Of a DNA stretch of 64,000 nucleotides, positions 34,275 through 42,939 are shown piece after piece. The number at the start of each line of letters is the position of its first letter. Within the stretch, counting starts at the first letter, position 1. The position numbers were made by a program, and so were the translations under genes. The stretch comes from Ancrocorticia sp052089425 (GTDB taxonomy: Bacteria; Actinomycetota; Actinomycetes; Actinomycetales; Actinomycetaceae): the NCBI RefSeq assembly GCF_052089425.1, contig NZ_JBQCZW010000003.1, positions 1-64,000 on the forward strand, read 5' to 3'. A model generated the notes under the pieces. It did not search any database. It had not been told where the DNA came from and saw only the letters and a list, made by a program, of their open reading frames with translations.

Positions 34275-35066
34275 ATGACGCAATGGCTCTCAACAATCGA
34301 ACTCGGCTCGCTTTTCGGAACCGATCCTTATGGTGTGCTGGCCGGGCTTGAACGGCTGAGGCTGGCGGAGGGGTCCCAGCCATCGGCCCTCGCCGAACGC
34401 CACGAGCTGGCGTCCCAGGGTGCTGGGGATACAGGTTCGCTCGAAACACTGTGGCACCCGGACGTGGTGGAATTGCTGCAGGGCACCGGACTGGAGCTGG
34501 CTGGCCAACCACAACGCTTTGTCACGAGCGCACTGTTCGATGAATCGGACTTTTTAGAGGCGGAATCGGGCGTTGAGGCGGACGATATGCCGGAAAAGCC
34601 AGTGGGCCGGCCTAGGGGAGGTTTTGACAGGGTGATCGCCACGGACGGGGCCTGCTCAGGGAATCCCGGCCCGGGGGGATGGGCGTGGGTGGAACAAACA
34701 ACCGGCGCTCGCGATAGCGGAGGTGCTACCCGTACCACCAATAACGTTATGGAACTCACGGCCTTGGTTCAGGCGCTCGAATACGTGGGCCCTGAGTGTT
34801 CCCTGCTGATCCGCTGCGATTCCCAGTACGTCATCAACACGGTCACAAAATGGGCGCCGAACTGGCGCCGTAAGGGCTGGAAAAAGGCGGACGGCAAACC
34901 AGTGAAGAATCGCGAGTTGGTCGAAGAGCTGCTCACAGCCTATGAGGCCCGCACCGGCACCACAGAAGTGGAGTGGGTCAAGGGTCACGCGGGGGACGCC
35001 GCCAATGAGCTATGTGATTCGCTCGCGGTAGCGCAGTCACGAAAGTTTGCCGGTAGGAAGGGTTAA
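34275..35066 (+). CDS. rnhA: Ribonuclease HI with N-terminal extension
   Basis: The 263-aa protein degrades RNA in RNA:DNA hybrids. The RNase H domain occupies about 115-260: Asp in IATDGACSGNPGPGGWAWV, Glu in NNVMELTALVQAL, Asp in LIRCDSQYVINTVTKW and Asp in VKGHAGDAANELCD. The first ~110 residues are an added domain rich in Leu, Glu and Gly that I do not recognise. Classic RNase HI is ~155 aa. GGTGGG lies 5 nt before the ATG. It is followed after 9 nt by the oligopeptidase gene. Confidence 0.92.
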   Translation: MTQWLSTIELGSLFGTDPYGVLAGLERLRLAEGSQPSALAERHELASQGAGDTGSLETLWHPDVVELLQGTGLELAGQPQRFVTSALFDESDFLEAESGVEADDMPEKPVGRPRGGFDRVIATDGACSGNPGPGGWAWVEQTTGARDSGGATRTTNNVMELTALVQALEYVGPECSLLIRCDSQYVINTVTKWAPNWRRKGWKKADGKPVKNRELVEELLTAYEARTGTTEVEWVKGHAGDAANELCDSLAVAQSRKFAGRKG

Positions 35067-35075
35067 CATTCACTC

Positions 35076-37229
35076 ATGATTGAACATGCTCCGGTTGCAG
35101 AAAAAGTTCCCACCGAACGAAGCACTCACGGTGATGTTTACATCGATAACTACGAATGGTTTCGGGACAAGGCAAACCCGGAGCTGATCGAGCACCTTGA
35201 AGCAGAGAATGCGTGGACTCGCGAGCGGACCAGACACCTTGATCCCCTCCGGGACCAGATCGCCAGGGAGTTTTCGGAGCTGACCAAGCTCACGGACGTC
35301 AGCGTTCCGGTTCGCGAAGGAGATTGGTGGTACTACCGGCGCACATGGGAGGGTAAGGAATATCCTGCCGTGTATCGCCTGCGGGACGTGAATAACACTC
35401 GCCCGGACGTGGCCGCCCTGTCCGTGGTCCCCTCCGAGGAACTGGTATGGGATGGCAATAAGCTCAGCGCAGGCAAGGAGTTCTTCTCCACCTCGGGATT
35501 CGCTCCTTCTCCCAACGGGAGGCTCGGGGCACTGGGCCTTGATTTCTCCGGCGATGAACACTTCACCCTGAGAATCTTCGATATTCAGCAGCGCTCCATC
35601 ATTGACGATGTGGTGGCTGGAATCGGATATGGAATCGCGTGGACGGCCGATTCCTCCGCCGTGGTGTACTCGCGGGTTGACGATGCGTGGCGTTCGTGGC
35701 AAATCTGGCTGCATCGGCTGGGAACGCCCAGCTCCGAGGATGTTCTGCTCTGTCAGGAAGATGACGATCGCTTTGATCTATGGCACGCCCCCTCGCGTGA
35801 TGGGCGGTGGATCGTGGTGACTTCCGCGTCCCGTACTACCACCGAGGTGCGCCTGATCTCCACGGCACAGCCCGAATCTGAACCGATCGTGGTGGCCCAC
35901 CGCACTGCGGGCGTGGAATACACGGTGGAGCCCGCAGGCGATCATCTCCTGATCATTCACAACGTCAACGTACCTGACTTCGAGTTAGCTGCCGCTCCGA
36001 TCCGCACATCGCGTCCGGAGGAGTGGGTGACGCTTCTTGCGCCAGGCCCTCGTGAACGGATCGGTGAGGTGGATGCGTTCGGCACCTTCGCCGTCGTCGC
36101 CCTTCGATCAAACGGAGAAACCGAACTCCGGGTCCTACCCCGGGACGTGGAAGCGGCCAAGCCCGCCGCGGGCACCTCCTACGCTGAACCGCACGAGCGG
36201 AAGGTGTGGGGCGAACCGGTTCGCGTGCCGGCGCAAGAGCTTTCTACCACGGAGCTGTATCCGTGCCCGTACTGGGACTCCGCGGACATCGTGTACACCA
36301 CGGAATCTCTCCTCACCCCTCCAACGCAGCGTTCCTACAACGTGGCAACGGGTGAGGAACGAACACTCAAAGTGCAGGAAGCTGTTGGCTACGATGCACA
36401 TGAGTTCGTGGAGGAGGGAGTGTGGGTGACCGCGGCGGATGGCACGCAGATTCCCATGACGATCGCCTACAAGGCAGGTGCCCGCCCCGACGGGACGCAC
36501 CCCGGATGGCTCTATGGCTACGGGTCCTACGAGGTGGCGAACGATCCGTACTTTTCCCCGCGCCACATCGCGATGCTGCGGCGCGGACTAGTGATTGGCT
36601 GGACCCATGTTCGCGGCGGCGGAGAAATGGGAAGGGCTTGGTACGATGAAGGTAAGCTCCTCACGAAGAAGAACACCTTCTCCGATTTTGTGGCGTGCGG
36701 GCAATGGCTCATCGATAACGGTTGGGTTGCCAGCGATCGCCTAGCAGGCGAAGGCAGATCGGCCGGCGGGTTGCTTATCGGAGCGGCCATCAATCAAGCC
36801 CCAGATCTTTTCCGCGCCGTCCACGCCGGCGTGCCGTTTGTGGATACGCTCACCACCATTCTCAATCCCGAGCTGCCGCTGACGGCCGGTGAATGGGAGG
36901 AATGGGGCAATCCGATCGAATCGGAAGCGGTATACGAGTACATCAAATCGTATTCGCCAGTGGAGAACGTTCGCCGCACCCAGTACCCGGCCATCTTGGC
37001 TACCACGTCGCTCAACGATATCCGGGTGTTCTACGTGGAGCCCACCAAATGGGTGCAGATCCTGCGTGAAAAGGCCACGAATGATCCAACCGCCCGCCCG
37101 ATCCTCGAAAAGATCGAGATGGTGGCTGGGCACGCCGGCAAGAGCGGGCGCGAGGCACGCTGGCAGTCCCAAGCTTTCATCTTGGCGTGGCTCCTTGATC
37201 AGATCGGAGCCACGGAACTGATTGGTTAG
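35076..37229 (+). CDS. Oligopeptidase B / prolyl oligopeptidase family (S9A)
   Basis: The 717-aa serine peptidase cleaves short peptides in the cytoplasm; no signal peptide is seen. The N-terminal part (YIDNYEWFRDKANPELIEHL, GDWWYYRRTWEGKEYPAVYR) matches oligopeptidase B, and a beta-propeller follows. The C-terminal hydrolase domain has YGYGSYEVANDPYFS, WTHVRGGGEMGRAWYDEGK, the nucleophile Ser in GEGRSAGGLLIGAA and the His near GHAGKSGREARWQ. OpdB usually prefers Lys/Arg, so trypsin-like specificity is likely but not proven. Confidence 0.92.
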   Translation: MIEHAPVAEKVPTERSTHGDVYIDNYEWFRDKANPELIEHLEAENAWTRERTRHLDPLRDQIAREFSELTKLTDVSVPVREGDWWYYRRTWEGKEYPAVYRLRDVNNTRPDVAALSVVPSEELVWDGNKLSAGKEFFSTSGFAPSPNGRLGALGLDFSGDEHFTLRIFDIQQRSIIDDVVAGIGYGIAWTADSSAVVYSRVDDAWRSWQIWLHRLGTPSSEDVLLCQEDDDRFDLWHAPSRDGRWIVVTSASRTTTEVRLISTAQPESEPIVVAHRTAGVEYTVEPAGDHLLIIHNVNVPDFELAAAPIRTSRPEEWVTLLAPGPRERIGEVDAFGTFAVVALRSNGETELRVLPRDVEAAKPAAGTSYAEPHERKVWGEPVRVPAQELSTTELYPCPYWDSADIVYTTESLLTPPTQRSYNVATGEERTLKVQEAVGYDAHEFVEEGVWVTAADGTQIPMTIAYKAGARPDGTHPGWLYGYGSYEVANDPYFSPRHIAMLRRGLVIGWTHVRGGGEMGRAWYDEGKLLTKKNTFSDFVACGQWLIDNGWVASDRLAGEGRSAGGLLIGAAINQAPDLFRAVHAGVPFVDTLTTILNPELPLTAGEWEEWGNPIESEAVYEYIKSYSPVENVRRTQYPAILATTSLNDIRVFYVEPTKWVQILREKATNDPTARPILEKIEMVAGHAGKSGREARWQSQAFILAWLLDQIGATELIG

Positions 37230-37237
37230 GGCCGCCC

Positions 37238-38548
37238 CTAGATCTGCGCCTCGTGGGCCGCTGACCGCCAGGAGCCGAAGCGTTGGCGAATAGCCGCGCC
37301 AGATGGCACGATCCCACGGCGCTCCGTGTCCTTGATCCACTGCTGGTAGGCCTTGTAGCTGGGCGAAATCCCGTTCTTCGCGGACCACGTGGCGAAGGTG
37401 CGCAGCGCGCTGATGTAATCCTGATCGGAGAATTTGAGCCCGCCGCGCTTGCGGCCGGACTGCACGCGCATGCCCACTTTGGACAGGGCATCGTTCCAGT
37501 ACCCGTTGAAGCGTTTGATGATGGTCTGAGAAGTGGGGGGCCACGCCAGTCGGCCACGTCCGGTTGTCAGGCCAAGCTCGCGCGCTAGGCGGGCGCGTTC
37601 GGAATCGTACTGCTTGGCCGTCAAGGTCAGGGTGGGATCGGCGTCAACTGCCGCGCGGCCCGCGGCGATCAACCCGAGGCTGGCCGGAATGAGATCGGCG
37701 TGCTTGTCCGCGTATTGGTCGATAACGGCCTCGCGGAGGTGATCCGGTAGATCGCCGGCATCGGCATGGTCAAGCTTGTTGACCGAGGCGAACAGTAACA
37801 GCAGGGCAGCCATGAGCGAATCTTCGGAGAACCGCTGGCTGGGCCCGGACGGGCCGGGTTCGGCCAAGAAGGACAGCAGATTGATCGCGGCCTTCGCGGA
37901 GGTTTCCGAAGCGTAGTCCAAGCCGATGTGGTAATCCTGATCGGCCTCTGGCCCGCACAGATCCGAAACGCACCGGATCGAAACAAACGGCATGTTCCAC
38001 GTGTGGCAAACCTGAGCGGCTGCCGTAGATTCCATATCCGTGGTGAGAGCGCCGGGGAACTCCTCGCGCATCTTGCCCACGTTCGCCGCCGTGACGAACG
38101 AATCCGAGGACAGCATGAGCCCCCGGCGCAGTTCCGGCGGGCAGTTATCGATGAGGGATGTTGCTCCCGTAAAGAATTCTGGTTGGCCGGGGATTTGCCC
38201 GCGAGCGTAGTTGAATGCCGTCGCGTCCGCGGTTCCATAGGTGTAGGTAGTGCCGACGACGACGTCCCCCACCGCTACGTCCTTCGCCAGGCCACCTGCG
38301 GAGCCGGTTGAGATGACAAGTTTGGGCGTGAAGCGGGCCATGGCCCACCCCAGTGCGTTTGCCGTGGCAACCAGACCGATTCCTGTTCGCATCACCAAGA
38401 TGTTGCCGCTTGTGGAGGCGGCAACCCATGCGTTGGCAATGGGGCAGGCCAGCTTTGCCGGCTTCGTGGCCAGAGCCGCTAGTTGTTCCAAGACGGGCTG
38501 GATCTCCTCGTCTTGTGCGGCAATCACAATCGCTCGAATGCGTGTCAT
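37238..38548 (-). CDS. mtnN: MTA/SAH nucleosidase fused to putative DNA-binding repeats
   Basis: This is a 436-aa protein. Residues 1-~230 are a complete methylthioadenosine/S-adenosylhomocysteine nucleosidase: IVIAAQDEEIQPVLEQL, ISTGSAGGLAKDVAVGDVVV, TTDMESTAAAQVC and the catalytic Asp in IRCVSDLCGPEAD. The other ~200 residues are not part of the usual ~230-aa enzyme. They contain two units resembling the homing-endonuclease-associated (HNH_repeat) fold, ending SQTIIKRFNGYWNDALSKVG and SGAAIRQRFGSWRSAAHEA. The start overlaps the luxS stop (ATGA), and an ATG further upstream is inside luxS. It converts SAH to S-ribosylhomocysteine for LuxS. The tail's DNA binding is inferred. Confidence 0.9.
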   Translation of the reverse strand: MTRIRAIVIAAQDEEIQPVLEQLAALATKPAKLACPIANAWVAASTSGNILVMRTGIGLVATANALGWAMARFTPKLVISTGSAGGLAKDVAVGDVVVGTTYTYGTADATAFNYARGQIPGQPEFFTGATSLIDNCPPELRRGLMLSSDSFVTAANVGKMREEFPGALTTDMESTAAAQVCHTWNMPFVSIRCVSDLCGPEADQDYHIGLDYASETSAKAAINLLSFLAEPGPSGPSQRFSEDSLMAALLLLFASVNKLDHADAGDLPDHLREAVIDQYADKHADLIPASLGLIAAGRAAVDADPTLTLTAKQYDSERARLARELGLTTGRGRLAWPPTSQTIIKRFNGYWNDALSKVGMRVQSGRKRGGLKFSDQDYISALRTFATWSAKNGISPSYKAYQQWIKDTERRGIVPSGAAIRQRFGSWRSAAHEAQI

Positions 38549-39009
38549 TGTGCCATCACCTCTTCCCAGGTATCTTTCTTCGAAAGCATAGCGGCTACAG
38601 CGGATTGGGCGGCTTCGAGACTGTGGTTGGCTCCCCAGCCACATTGGACTTCATTGGCGGCTGGGACGGCCGTGGCATTGAGGATGTCCTCAAAGGTCCG
38701 GGCCACCAGTTCGATGGTTGCTGGCACGTCCGGGGTGGCTGCCATGAGAAGGTAGAAGCCCGTTTGGCAGCCCATTGGTGAGAAATCCACAACCTCATCG
38801 CTATGGTTGCGTGCGCATTCGGCGAAGGTGTGCTCGATCGAATGCACGGCGGGCATGTCAAGGTGTTCACTGTTGGGCTGGCAGAAGCGGATATCGTATT
38901 TCGTGAGCGTATCGCCGTGAGGCAGGACCTTGACATCAGCTACTCGCACATAAGGTGCTATGACTGCGCGATGATCGAGATTAAATGACTCAACGTTCAT
39001 TGGTGGCAT
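38545..39009 (-). CDS. luxS: S-ribosylhomocysteine lyase LuxS
   Basis: The 154-aa metalloenzyme splits S-ribosylhomocysteine into homocysteine and DPD, the AI-2 precursor. Metal ligands are His56 and His60 in AVHSIEHTFAEC with the catalytic Glu59 between them, plus Cys122 in EVQCGWGANHS. The catalytic Cys81 is in SPMGCQTGFYL. AGAGGAGG lies 5 nt before the ATG at 39009. It is the first gene of a two-gene operon with the nucleosidase, a complete SAH detoxification route. Confidence 0.96.
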   Translation of the reverse strand: MPPMNVESFNLDHRAVIAPYVRVADVKVLPHGDTLTKYDIRFCQPNSEHLDMPAVHSIEHTFAECARNHSDEVVDFSPMGCQTGFYLLMAATPDVPATIELVARTFEDILNATAVPAANEVQCGWGANHSLEAAQSAVAAMLSKKDTWEEVMAQ

Positions 39010-39545
39010 ATGGTCCTCCTCTGGTTACCGGCGAGCTCGGAATACTCGCGGTACTCGATAACCAAGAAATCTTCTTCATTATGGCACATCTTTCTCAGGA
39101 TCGCAGCGTGCTATAGAGTCCTAAGCCATACCGGTTCACCAGAAATTCCCAGCTTTTCTCCCGTTCAAATTGAGCTTGGCTTGGTTACATAATCTGTGTC
39201 AGGCAAACAAGCCACTGAATAATGTTTCTCAAACTCCTGTGTGTGGAACTCCTGTATGTGGGAAATCGGTGGCCGTTTACTTGGCAAGGGGATCTGGAGC
39301 CTTGGTGGTGCTCAACAGATCCCCACACAATGGAATAACCCCTCTGACCAATCGCCAACAGTCTGGCGCATCAGCAACGGTCCCTTCCCGGAGCTGAACT
39401 TGCGGTCAAGGAGCAGCTGGGCGGCAATGGGTGGATTGCCGCCCAGCTTATGTTCTGGAGGGCATTGAGTGTGTTGTGGCGGAGGAATTTGGCGTCGTCG
39501 TCGACAAAATAAGTCTGCGCTCGCGGTCAGCACGTAGGCGTGACG
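39010..39545. other. 536-nt region with a strong hairpin and no clear gene
   Basis: AGCTGGGCGGCAAT (39415-39428) and ATTGCCGCCCAGCT (39435-39448) form a 14-bp perfect stem with a 6-nt loop and no T run. Upstream, CTCCTGTGTGTGGAA is repeated as CTCCTGTATGTGGGAA (39235-39265). No frame looks protein-coding. The luxS promoter must lie in the left part, but no clear -35/-10 pair was found. It could be the scar of a lost element. Confidence 0.5.
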
Positions 39546-39965
39546 CTAGCGTTCCACTGCACAACGAGGGCACACGCCCCAATAGTGCACTTCCGCCTCA
39601 TCGATATCGAACCCGTGATCATCGCTAGGCTCCAAGCAGGGGGCGTACCCCGCTGCGCAATCCACATCCTCGATATGCCCGCAATTGCGGCAGATCAGGT
39701 GATGGTGATTGGGGTTGTGGCTGAGTTCGTACAGCGCGGCGTATCCCGCAGGCTGAGTCTCCCGCAGGATTCCCTTTTCCGTCAGTGCATGGACGGTATC
39801 GTAAATGGCCTGCGTGGAAACCTTGCCAAGCTTCTTGACTACTTTCTCGTGGATCTCATCCACGCTGACATGCCCGTATCGCGAAACGACCCGCAGCGTT
39901 GCGAGCCGAGTACGCGTAACCTTCAGCCCGGCTTCGCGGAGCTGGTAAGCGAATGATGCGGCCAT
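39546..39965 (-). CDS. Fur-family metal-dependent regulator
   Basis: This is a 139-aa repressor. The winged-helix domain starts LREAGLKVTRTRLATLRVVS and has STQAIYDTVHALTEKGIL as recognition region. The dimerisation domain has the regulatory-metal region HNPNHHHLICRNCGHIEDVD and two CXXC pairs (CRNC, CPRC) for structural zinc. It resembles the FurA/CatR-PerR branch, which often senses peroxide or iron, but no catalase gene lies beside it. The ribosome site is weak. Confidence 0.92.
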   Translation of the reverse strand: MAASFAYQLREAGLKVTRTRLATLRVVSRYGHVSVDEIHEKVVKKLGKVSTQAIYDTVHALTEKGILRETQPAGYAALYELSHNPNHHHLICRNCGHIEDVDCAAGYAPCLEPSDDHGFDIDEAEVHYWGVCPRCAVER

Positions 39966-40151
39966 ATAGTAATCCCATGCCTTATTGCGGCACCGATCAA
40001 GTTATATCCGGTGTTCGATGGCCGATTGGTGTTCCATTTTGGGCTTGAGAGAGCGGAGGGACTTGATGTTAGCGACGAAAGTCCCCGATAGCGGTGTGGT
40101 GAAGTTCCTCAATGTCTGGGAACGGCGATACAAGCGGACTAGGCTGGGTAC

Positions 40152-40454
40152 ATGCTCTTAGCCTTTTCAATTGCACCGCAAACAACAAACGATCCCGAAG
40201 GCTCGGTTGCCGAAGCCGTGTCCGCCGCCATCAAGGTGGTTCGCGAATCGGGACTGTCCTACGAGACCACCTCGATGTTCACCACGTTAGAAGGTGAGTG
40301 GGATGAGATCATGGCTGTCATCAAGAAGTGTGTGGATGCCGTTGAAGCATATTCGTCTCGCGTCTCCCTTGTCATGAAGGCGGATATCCGGCCCGGCTAC
40401 ACCGAGCAGATGACTGCAAAGGTGGATCGGGTTAACGCGATCCTAGAGAAGTAG
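40152..40454 (+). CDS. Thiamine-binding protein, MTH1187/YkoF-like
   Basis: This 100-aa single-domain protein belongs to the DUF77 family: MLLAFSIAPQTTNDPEGSVA, VVRESGLSYETTSMFTTLEG and SSRVSLVMKADIRPGYTEQM. Homologues form tetramers and some bind thiamine or its pyrimidine part. GGCTGGG precedes the ATG. It is 5 nt upstream of the serine dehydratase gene and probably cotranscribed with it. No thiamine transporter lies close by. Confidence 0.87.
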   Translation: MLLAFSIAPQTTNDPEGSVAEAVSAAIKVVRESGLSYETTSMFTTLEGEWDEIMAVIKKCVDAVEAYSSRVSLVMKADIRPGYTEQMTAKVDRVNAILEK

Positions 40455-40459
40455 CTGGG

Positions 40460-42010
40460 ATGATTGTCTCGCCGGGTCAGCTACAGCCGGAATATGGTCA
40501 GCCCATGGAGCCCGCCGCGGCGGGAGACTCAGAACCTACGCCCGTCGGGGCTCAGGGACCTGAAAGCGTGTCCACTGGTGACAGTCATTCCGATGAGCTG
40601 GGACGGACCCTGAATGGGCGGCCTCTTTCCGTGCGCGATATGTTTCGCGTAGGAATTGGGCCATCCTCTTCGCACACCGTCGGGCCGATGCGGGCCGGGA
40701 ATCATTTCGCCCGCAAACTGGCCTGTGTTGGGCGTGTGCCTTCCCGCGTAACGATCGAGCTCATGGGTTCCCTAGGGGCCACAGGGAAAGGGCACTCCAC
40801 TGATCGTGCCGTCCTGCTCGGTTTGGGTGGTTTCCTGCCGGAATCAGTACCTGTTGCTGTTGTGGATACATACATGGAGAAGGTGGCCGAGGCTCGGGAG
40901 CTATCGATCCAAGGGGTGGGCGCCGTTCCCATCAATCTGGAGCGGGACGTCATGTTCCTTCCAGGAAAGATCTTGCCGTTTCACGTCAACGCGCTCACCA
41001 TCACCGCGTTTGGTGAAGATGGAAACGCCATCGCTGCCGGAACGTACTACTCGACAGGTGGTGGGTTCGTTTCCGAGGAGATAGGGGAGCCGGAAGGCGA
41101 GTGTCGCGTCCGTCAATTGGATAGTTCCGAGCCGGAGGCAGCCGGGCCTGCACCCTACCCCTATACAACGGCGAAGGAACTGTTGAAGCTTTGTGAGCGC
41201 AACGGGCTTCGCCTATCCGAACTGGTCATGGCGAATGAAACTGCCGCTCTTCCAGCGGATGCCGTGGAATCCTACATGGATACGATCTGGCAAACGATGG
41301 ATGAGTGCATCAAGGAGGGATGTCAGGCATCGGGCACCCTCCCGGGTATCCTGCGCGTCAAGCGGCGCGCGGGTGAATTGAACGCGCACCTGACACGGAC
41401 GCGCGGGGATGACCCTCTGGCAGGCATGGACTGGGTGAACTTGTATGCGCTCGCGGTGAACGAAGAGAACGCCGCTGGCCACCGCGTTGTCACGGCGCCC
41501 ACCAATGGTGCGGCAGGCGTGGTTCCCGCTGTGCTGGCCTACTATCTGCGTTTTGTGCCGGATGCTGGCGTTGAGGGTCAGCGGCAATTCCTCCTAGCGG
41601 CTGCGGCCATCGGAGGGCTCATCAGAAATAATGCGTCGATTGCTGGCGCGGAAGTAGGTTGCCAAGGTGAGGTGGGCGCCGCCAGCGCCATGGCTGCCGC
41701 GGGTCTTGCCGAAGCCATGGGCGGCAGCGTGCTGCAGGTGGAGAACGCGGCCGAGATTGCGATGGAGCACTCGCTCGGGCTCACGTGTGATCCCGTAGCT
41801 GGACTCGTACAGATCCCGTGCATTGAGCGGAATGCCATCGCGGCGGTCAAGGCCATTAACGCGGCACGTATGGCCCTGTGGGGAGATGGGCGCCATGCCG
41901 TTTCTTTCGATACCGTCATTGAGACCATGCGGCAAACGGGCAAGGACATGCTGTCCAAGTACAAGGAAACTTCCCAGGGTGGGCTAGCCGTTAACGTGGT
42001 GGAATGCTGA
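40460..42010 (+). CDS. sdaA: L-serine ammonia-lyase, iron-sulfur dependent
   Basis: The 516-aa enzyme deaminates L-serine to pyruvate. RDMFRVGIGPSSSHTVGPM is the substrate-binding start of the family, and ELMGSLGATGKGHSTDRAV follows. The cluster ligands are Cys in GAEVGCQGEVG, LTCDPVAGL and QIPCIERNA. The catalytic domain has APTNGAAGVVPAVL. It is the single-chain type, normally ~455 aa. Here ~55 extra Pro/Ser/Gly-rich residues precede the domain, so a later start such as GTG at 40571 is possible. Confidence 0.93.
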   Translation: MIVSPGQLQPEYGQPMEPAAAGDSEPTPVGAQGPESVSTGDSHSDELGRTLNGRPLSVRDMFRVGIGPSSSHTVGPMRAGNHFARKLACVGRVPSRVTIELMGSLGATGKGHSTDRAVLLGLGGFLPESVPVAVVDTYMEKVAEARELSIQGVGAVPINLERDVMFLPGKILPFHVNALTITAFGEDGNAIAAGTYYSTGGGFVSEEIGEPEGECRVRQLDSSEPEAAGPAPYPYTTAKELLKLCERNGLRLSELVMANETAALPADAVESYMDTIWQTMDECIKEGCQASGTLPGILRVKRRAGELNAHLTRTRGDDPLAGMDWVNLYALAVNEENAAGHRVVTAPTNGAAGVVPAVLAYYLRFVPDAGVEGQRQFLLAAAAIGGLIRNNASIAGAEVGCQGEVGAASAMAAAGLAEAMGGSVLQVENAAEIAMEHSLGLTCDPVAGLVQIPCIERNAIAAVKAINAARMALWGDGRHAVSFDTVIETMRQTGKDMLSKYKETSQGGLAVNVVEC

Positions 42011-42014
42011 CGTA

Positions 42015-42046
42015 GGCAGCAAGGCAGCAAGGCAGCAAGGCAGCGC
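42015..42046. repeat. Four tandem 8-bp repeats (GGCAGCAA)
   Basis: Three identical units GGCAGCAA and a fourth GGCAGCGC start 4 nt after the sdaA stop codon. The number may vary between strains. Confidence 0.8.
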
Positions 42047-42125
42047 GTAGGCGACACGCCCAAACGAAAACACGCCGCTCACTTCAGGCAGCTTCAGGGG
42101 GAGTCGAATCCACCCTCTCCTTCCT

Positions 42126-42199
42126 CTATCCACACTTGTGGATAAATGTGGGGACCGAATACACATCTGTGCACAAGTTTCATCCACAGGTGTGTATAA
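42126..42199. promoter_or_regulatory. DnaA-box cluster upstream of the nrd operon
   Basis: There is one perfect box TGTGGATAA at 42137-42145, and three 8/9 matches at 42126-42134 (CTATCCACA), 42180-42188 (TCATCCACA) and 42191-42199 (TGTGTATAA). The first two face each other as an inverted pair. They lie 395-470 nt before nrdH, in a 582-nt gap with no gene. DnaA control of ribonucleotide reductase is established for E. coli nrdAB. Confidence 0.6.
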
Positions 42200-42426
42200 C
42201 CTTCGTAGATTGCCTCGCGAAAATGTGTGGGAGGGGTGGGGGAGGATGGAAGTAGCCACCGAATCAGCGGTTGGTTGCCCGGGGCGTGTGCCTCCTCATG
42301 TGGATGTGTGAGTGCATAGCAGGGGGTGAATATGGGGCGGCGTGCACAACGTTCTCCACGAAGAAGCAGGGAGGTTCCACAAGCGGTAAATCACAACCGT
42401 GTTACTTGTCACCGCGAAACGCCGGA

Positions 42427-42474
42427 ACACAATCTCTTGTGGTCATTCACTAGGGTTACCACTAGGTGTAGTGT
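42427..42474. promoter_or_regulatory. Pair of NrdR boxes before nrdH
   Basis: ACACAATCTCTTGTGG (42427-42442) and CCACTAGGTGTAGTGT (42459-42474) are both 16-bp palindromic sequences of NrdR type. Their starts are exactly 32 bp apart, about three helical turns, which is the usual NrdR arrangement. NrdR represses nrd genes when dATP/ATP binds. No nrdR gene lies in the window. Confidence 0.75.
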
Positions 42475-42592
42475 CTATGCCGTGCCGCTTGATAGCGGTG
42501 AATAGCACGGAATGTTTCTGAGATCGGCGTGTTATCTCCTGTAGGGGACCTTTAGGACCCGCCGGAAGAAACACCAGAAGGGAGAGCTCTTC

Positions 42593-42841
42593 ATGAGTAT
42601 CACTGTTTACACCAAGCCCTCCTGCGTTCAGTGCAATGCGACCAAGCGAGCACTCGCGAAGGCCGGGTTGCAGTGGGAGGAAGTTGACCTCACAGTGGAC
42701 GCGGATGCGCTCGAGACGGTTAAGGCTCTCGGCTATCAGCAGGCTCCTGTTGTTTTCGCAGATGGTGACCATTGGTCCGGCTTCCGGCCGGACAAGATCA
42801 AGGCACTGAGCGTTTCACAGAGTGCTGCAGTCTCTGCCTGA
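42593..42841 (+). CDS. nrdH: Glutaredoxin-like NrdH redoxin
   Basis: The 82-aa protein reduces the class Ib ribonucleotide reductase. The redox motif is CVQC in YTKPSCVQCNATKRAL. The conserved QAPVVFADGDHWSGFRPDKI end is typical of NrdH and allows reduction by thioredoxin reductase. GAAGGGAGA precedes the ATG. It is the first gene of nrdH-nrdI-nrdE. Confidence 0.96.
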   Translation: MSITVYTKPSCVQCNATKRALAKAGLQWEEVDLTVDADALETVKALGYQQAPVVFADGDHWSGFRPDKIKALSVSQSAAVSA

Positions 42842-42850
42842 GGGTTTTGG

Positions 42851-42899
42851 CTCGTAGGTACAACTGCCAGGGCATACCTGATCACGTTGTACCTACGAG
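42851..42899. repeat. 14-bp perfect inverted repeat between nrdH and nrdI
   Basis: CTCGTAGGTACAAC (42851-42864) and GTTGTACCTACGAG (42886-42899) are perfect inverse copies around a 21-nt spacer that ends 40 nt before nrdI. In RNA it is a strong stem inside the operon. A T run follows only after 15 nt, so it is not a standard terminator. It may set processing or attenuation between nrdH and nrdIE. Confidence 0.8.
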
Positions 42900-42939
42900 A
42901 TACCGGCAGGATCTTTTTCGTTACGTAATCGAGGGTTGG

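Noticed and set aside
39170..39468. Short + strand frames between luxS and the Fur gene
   Set aside because: Two different frames are open at once, neither has a ribosome site, and the second runs through the 14-bp stem.
42015..42046. CRISPR array
   Set aside because: The units are 8 bp with no spacers; this is a simple tandem repeat.
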